A stretch of 64,000 nt of DNA from Acephala macrosclerotiorum (lineage: Eukaryota; Ascomycota; Leotiomycetes; Helotiales; Mollisiaceae). Below are positions 59,710-64,000 of the stretch, one piece after another; the stretch's first letter is position 1, and every line of letters begins with the position of its first letter. A model generated the notes under the pieces. That model saw nothing but the letters and a program-made list of their open reading frames with translations. It made no database searches and was not told the DNA's origin. The position numbers were made by a program, and so were the translations under genes. The stretch covers positions 1-64,000 of the forward strand of contig MU119251.1 in the NCBI GenBank assembly GCA_014904845.1, written 5' to 3'.

Positions 59710-60510
59710 GCTGCTTGTTTTGGTCAAGGTTAAAAGTGTTGGAAATGATTAAAATGTGTCTGCAAAAGAGCTACAAGTCAGCATATACCTTTCATTTCAG
59801 GAAATTCCAAAGAGTAACTTACAAGCTCTGCAAGTGCGTATACTCAGTATGATAATTCTGCTCTTTAAAATGTCGGTAATGGTTTAGATATTGTTAAGTA
59901 CAAGGCTCGAGCTGGAGGTTTGGGGCTTGCGCACGGATCCCTTTCTAATGGCGGGGAGGCCGGAATGGAATATCTCCTCGCACCGAAGGAGCTAATGAGT
60001 ACGTCCTTTTTCCTCGCTGACATCTGCAACTTCGAAACTGCTAAAGCCTATATTTTCTTTTAGCCGACGCTTTGAATGCTATGCAACCAACATCCTCCAT
60101 TGATTCTGTACGCGTACAATTCCCGTACAGCCTCCGAGTCAGCAATGACTGTGCATGAGCCAGTCGTGCAGAGCGCCACAGAGGGGTAAAGTATGCGTCA
60201 TTTCAGGACTAGCTCAGTCCATCGAACAGCAAAGTGGGCTGTCTAGTAGGGATTTGATCAACTTGAGGTCTGCAAAACTAGGGTTTAGCAGTGTGGGGAA
60301 GCTTGAGTCGGGGAGGAAAGCTGTTCAGAAAGGAGAATGTCATTGGTGTATTTGTGTATTTTGCAACATCCAAGTGGAGATGCTTACTTCATGCCGTTGG
60401 AGGGGCATGCCCCAAGAATTTCTGTTAAATGCCGAAAGTCAACTTTCCCCTCTCTTTTGTGTAAATATTTCCTCTCTCCATCTCAAAATTCCGAGCATTT
60501 CCTCTCAATC
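59710..60510. other. Divergent intergenic region
   Basis: It separates the minus-strand F-box gene and the plus-strand MetE-like gene and likely holds both promoters. No RNA gene or ORF is supported. Confidence 0.5.
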
Positions 60511-61813
60511 ATGTCTTCTAAACTGCATCAACGTCCTCCCTTTCGTGCTGAGCATCTAGGGTCTCTACTCAGACCCGAGAAACTGCTGGCGGAACGTCAT
60601 GCTTTGGACCAGAAGCAAGGAGATCAAAAGAAACTGTCTGCGGTCGAGGATAGCTCTATCAATGAGATAGTGAAGGAGCAGGTTGATCTCGGATATCATG
60701 CGGTCTCTGATGGGGAATATCGCAGGCATATGTTTTGGTACGTTGCGACCTTTATTTCCTGGGATGACGCATACTAACCAGTTCTCTAGGGGAACTTTCT
60801 TCCCAGGTCTCGATGGGTTCGAAGAAGTAACCAATTTCGACGTAGACATTTTCCGAATGTATGTTCCGGATATCGCAGCTTTCACCGAGAGTGGCCATAA
60901 GCCGGGAGAGACAGTCCTTTGCACAGGCAAGATTAAGCATGTAGGGAGTACATATGTCGATCAATGGAATTACCTGAAGAATCTCCTCCCTAAGGACCGA
61001 CAACACGAGGCAAAGCTTACGCTTGCGGCGCCAAATTGGTATCACCTGAGATATAAGACCGGAAAGGCATATCCCAAGGACGTATATCCCTCAGACGCAG
61101 AGTACTTCGCAGATATCGCGAAGGCATATCGCGCGGAGCTCAAGATTCTGTATGACAACGGACTTCGAAACGTCCAAATTGACGACCCTAATCTAGCCTG
61201 TACGTACCAGATCATCCCTCTCTACTTGACAATCACTAACAATCTCACGGACTTTTGCTCCGAGAAAATGCTCGCAGGCTTCAAAAAAGACGGCGAATCT
61301 TCAGACGACCTTTTCGACGCCTACATCAAGCTCTACAACGACTGCCTCTCCGAACGCCCCTCAGACATGCACGTCGGCGTGCATCTCTGCCGCGGAAACT
61401 TCGTCGGCGGACGCCATTTCTCCGAAGGCGGTTATGATGCAATCGCAACCAAGCTATTCCGCGATCTGAAAGTCGATACATATTACCTCGAGTACGACAC
61501 TCCTCGAGCAGGTGGTTTCGAGCCTTTGAAGGAGTTGCCAAAGGGCAAGAACGTGATTCTGGGATTGGTGACGAGTAAATTCCCGAAGCTGGAGGATATC
61601 GAGGAGATGAAGAAGAAGGTTTATCAGGCGGCAGAGTTGATTAGTCAGGGGACTGGGGAGTCGAAGGAGGAGGCGTTGGATAGGTTGGGTGTTAGTCCTC
61701 AGTGTGGATTTGCAAGCCACAGCGATGGGAATAATGTTGGACATGATGAGATGGTTGCGAAGTTGAAGTTGGTCAGGAAGTTGGCGGATGAGATCTGGCC
61801 TGGTCAGCCGTAA
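60511..61813 (+). CDS. Cobalamin-independent methionine synthase C-terminal-like protein
   Basis: Exon 1 is 60511-60737; intron 60738-60789 ends CTCTAG; the rest is read to 61813. If 61200-61250 is kept in the message the product is 416 residues; if removed, 399. The protein resembles short MetE-C-like (UROD/MetE superfamily) proteins: FRAEHLGSLLRP at the start, VSDGEYRR, IDDPNLA, then HVGVHLCRGN and SPQCGFAS, where His and Cys residues match the zinc site of methionine synthase. The N-terminal MetE domain is absent, so it is not the classical methionine synthase. The proposed activity is methyl transfer from an unknown donor. Segment 61200-61250 is odd: a good donor (GTACGT) and branch (CACTAAC) but no AG at its end. 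Confidence 0.85.
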
Positions 61814-62507
61814 AGTGGTAGTGGGATGAAAAACTTACCTGAAGAGTGTGTGAAAGTTGAGGTTTGACAACCAAACCAAATCGAAAATGAATTGAGATTC
61901 TTGGATGAACTTGCCTGTGTCATCCAAAGGCTTGTGGGACATTAAAATTGCCATCTCCCAGTCCTGGCAGCTTCATATTGTTTGCAAGCTCTTTACTCTC
62001 GTTATCGTATGATGAATGTTGGCATATGCTCTAACGAGCTTTTCTATTCCGTGGGTTTCCAGGTTTCTAGATTTTCGAGAATCAAGGTGGCTGAGTTTGA
62101 CGGTCGTGAGAAACTTTACGCTCCTACCATCATCAACTCGTTGATGTCCATTTCAACTGACATCTTCAGTTGTTACCTATTCATGTAGCTCTCCCTCGAC
62201 CTGTCGGCGTTGAATGTAGCCATTACCATTGAACTGATCCTTGGCGTGTCGAAATCGTCTTTGTTTCAAATTTTCGGGAAACCATTGCCATATTCAAACC
62301 CAAGTTTGGAGTCATTGGCAGCCTAAAATTCTGGGCACAGTTGAGTCAGGGGGCCATTAGTAGCATGTTTAAAGTTTCCTGTTATTAAGGTTACTGACTA
62401 TAAGACATGGGTTGCTTGCGCTTTCAATGTGGACATTTATGAAGCAGACAGCGGGCCAAGGTGGATATTGACAAGGCTCGGCCCTCAACTCTATCTGGGT
62501 TAAATAT
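61814..62507. other. Intergenic, no gene recognised
   Basis: It holds the converging 3' ends of the MetE-like gene and the aldo/keto reductase gene. The ORF at 61,982-62,188 has no motif. Confidence 0.5.
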
Positions 62508-63974
62508 CTAAGGTCTGCCGAAGAGGGCTTTCCTAGTATCGTAGGTGTACTCCAGGTCCAGATGCCAGTAGTTTGGTGTATCTGGCTCAGAAACCTTCCA
62601 CGCCTTGTCAAGAGCGTCAAGGACCTCTTGAGGCAATGGACCCTTCTCACAATCCTTCAAATTCTCGTCGAGTTGTGCCTCGCTGCTAACACCAATGATG
62701 ACCCCGTCGTTCCCATCTTTGAGGTTCAAAGCCGAGTGGTTTACGACCCATCTTAGAGCGGTCTCCACCATTGTTAGACCATGTTTCTCGACAACAGGCT
62801 CGATGATCTTCAAGGCATCAAAAGTTGAATCCTTGAAGTATCGCTTGCGGTACATCTCCCCCATCCTTCCAACGGCATCGGAGTATCTACCTTCGGTAGG
62901 GATATCCTTGGACTTGTATTTGCCGGAGAACAGGCCACCGGCGATGGGGTTGTAGATCACCACATCGATGCCATAGCGTTTGCAGGCGGGGATAAGTTCA
63001 CGTTCAAGAGACCTCGTGATGGCGTTGTACATTCCCTGAAACCCATGAATATATGAAAATTGGATCGACTGGAGAAATCTTACCTGGTGGATGGTGGGTC
63101 TAACCCAGTTATTGTACCTAATGTCGAATGTCAGTTGGGCTTATCCTGAATGTGCGGTCCTAGAGAGATTGAAATCTGTATCTTTGGACCTGCACTTAGA
63201 TATCGCTAGCAGCATGTCTGGAATCTGCGGATTAATCTTCACTTACTTGCAGTGCATCACGACCTCAGCGACCTCAAAAGCTGTAAAATTCGAGAGCCCT
63301 TCTTCGGTGTTAGTATTCTGCTTTCGGCATCGGAGAATTCAGACGCATGTCCCGGGAGCAATCAAACATGCACGGAGACACACCGAGCTGGACGAACTTT
63401 CCCCTGTTTTTGATGTGAGCACGTGTTTCGCCAAGATATATTTTGAAACAAACTCACGCTTTGTGGAGCTTGTCAACAGCCTCTAACGTCTCTGTAAAAG
63501 GTATTGAACGATCCTGATATTTCGTTAGTCATGACTCAAAGTGATAGGTCAATAGTGGGGTACAAACCGCAGCGTGAAGATAAAATATGTCAACACAATC
63601 GGTGCCGAGCTCTTTCAAACTCGTGTTGAATTGCTCAGTTATTTTCTCAGGAGCATGAGTTCCGGCTGCGTGGGGGTAGCATTTGGTTGCAAGCATCAAA
63701 CCTCTGTCCTTCCATTTGGCATCACGGGTCCAAGCCTCCTGCTTTCCTCCAATATATGATCGAGCGGTGTCGACTTCATTGTAGCCGGCGGCTTGAAGGT
63801 GGTCTAGCATGCGATTGTACATATCCAAGGAGGTAATTCGAGCTCCGGCACCAGCGTCAGGGCCAAAGGTCAGGTACCAAGTTAGCATTTCATTGTCATG
63901 AAAAGCAGAGATATCCCTACCATCAGACCCAGAATGACCCGAGGTTTCCTGGAAGTTGCTATCAAAGGCATCAT
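62508..63974 (-). CDS. AKR7-like aldo/keto reductase (aflatoxin-aldehyde-reductase-like)
   Basis: The NADPH-linked reductase acts on aldehydes. Proposed exons: 63921-63974, 63568-63870, 63458-63513, 63384-63403 (20 nt), 63247-63298, 63084-63117 and 62508-63035, about 347 residues. Motifs: an N-terminal PRVILGLM strand then TFGPDAGAG; EVDTARSYIGG with catalytic Asp/Tyr; LATKCYP with Lys; DIFYLHAADR with His; then GLSNFTAFEV and, at the end, NLKDCEKGPLPQEVL. AKR7 family members share this order. The first intron (63871-63920) starts GTAGGG and has TGCTAAC near its end, but ends CTG rather than CAG. Without it translation could start at ATG 63888 (MLTWYLTFGP) and miss the first strand. The window edge lies only 26 bp beyond the start codon. 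Confidence 0.85.
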
Positions 63975-64000
63975 GAGCAGTTCGCGGTTCGACTGATTTG

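Noticed and set aside
1..64000. CRISPR arrays, telomere repeats, integrated virus or plasmid genes
   Set aside because: No regularly spaced identical repeats with unique spacers, no TTAGGG runs, no viral or plasmid protein signatures.

Overview
The window looks like nuclear DNA from a filamentous ascomycete (Pezizomycotina, most likely Leotiomycetes/Helotiales-like). The evidence is genes with several short GT-AG introns (about 45-60 nt, CTRAC-like branch points), typical fungal families (DUF3405, Prm10/ThrE-like, GH31 alpha-glucosidase, FRE-type ferric reductase, Fta4-like kinetochore protein, AKR7-like reductase) and a sharp split between an extremely AT-rich gene-free block and a normal gene-rich block. 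The taxon assignment is inference. I saw no bacterial, viral, CRISPR or confident tRNA/rRNA features.

Layout. (1) 1-~7,740: a hypermutated AT-rich isochore with no credible genes. It carries an exact-period 93-bp tandem array at 2176-2669, and G+C survives mostly in CpG and CAA/TTG contexts while CC/GG is almost absent. (2) ~7,740-9,000: a transition zone with pyrimidine-rich low-complexity DNA, a GT-rich microsatellite and a 16-bp minisatellite. (3) 9,688-20,500: a MEIOB-like OB-fold protein with an N-terminal PIP-box-like motif (-), inositol-3-phosphate synthase (-), a two-LIM-domain protein (+), and a weak, perhaps decaying membrane-protein locus (+). (4) 21,184-32,081: a DUF3405 protein (+), a secreted GH31 alpha-glucosidase (+), an SDR oxidoreductase (-), and a ferric reductase (-) interrupted by a frameshift and an in-frame TGA. 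(5) 33,751-46,334: a Q/S-rich conserved protein (-), an MFS sugar transporter (-), an Fta4-like kinetochore protein (+) and a coiled-coil protein (+). (6) 46.3-50.3 kb: gene-poor, with possible gene relics. (7) 50,310-64,000: a Prm10-like transporter (+), a VOC/glyoxalase-like protein (+), a diverged repeat cluster, dynactin p25 (-), an F-box protein (-), a MetE-C-like protein (+) and an AKR7-like aldo/keto reductase (-).

There is no obvious single pathway cluster. The alpha-glucosidase and the sugar transporter could both serve disaccharide use, but they are about 11 kb apart with unrelated genes between. The most notable signals are the MEIOB-like gene in a fungus, the doubly broken ferric reductase, two introns that have a good donor and branch point but no AG acceptor (61,200-61,250 and 63,871-63,920), the CpG-retaining AT isochore, and the GGCACC-type repeat cluster at 54.8-55.3 kb.
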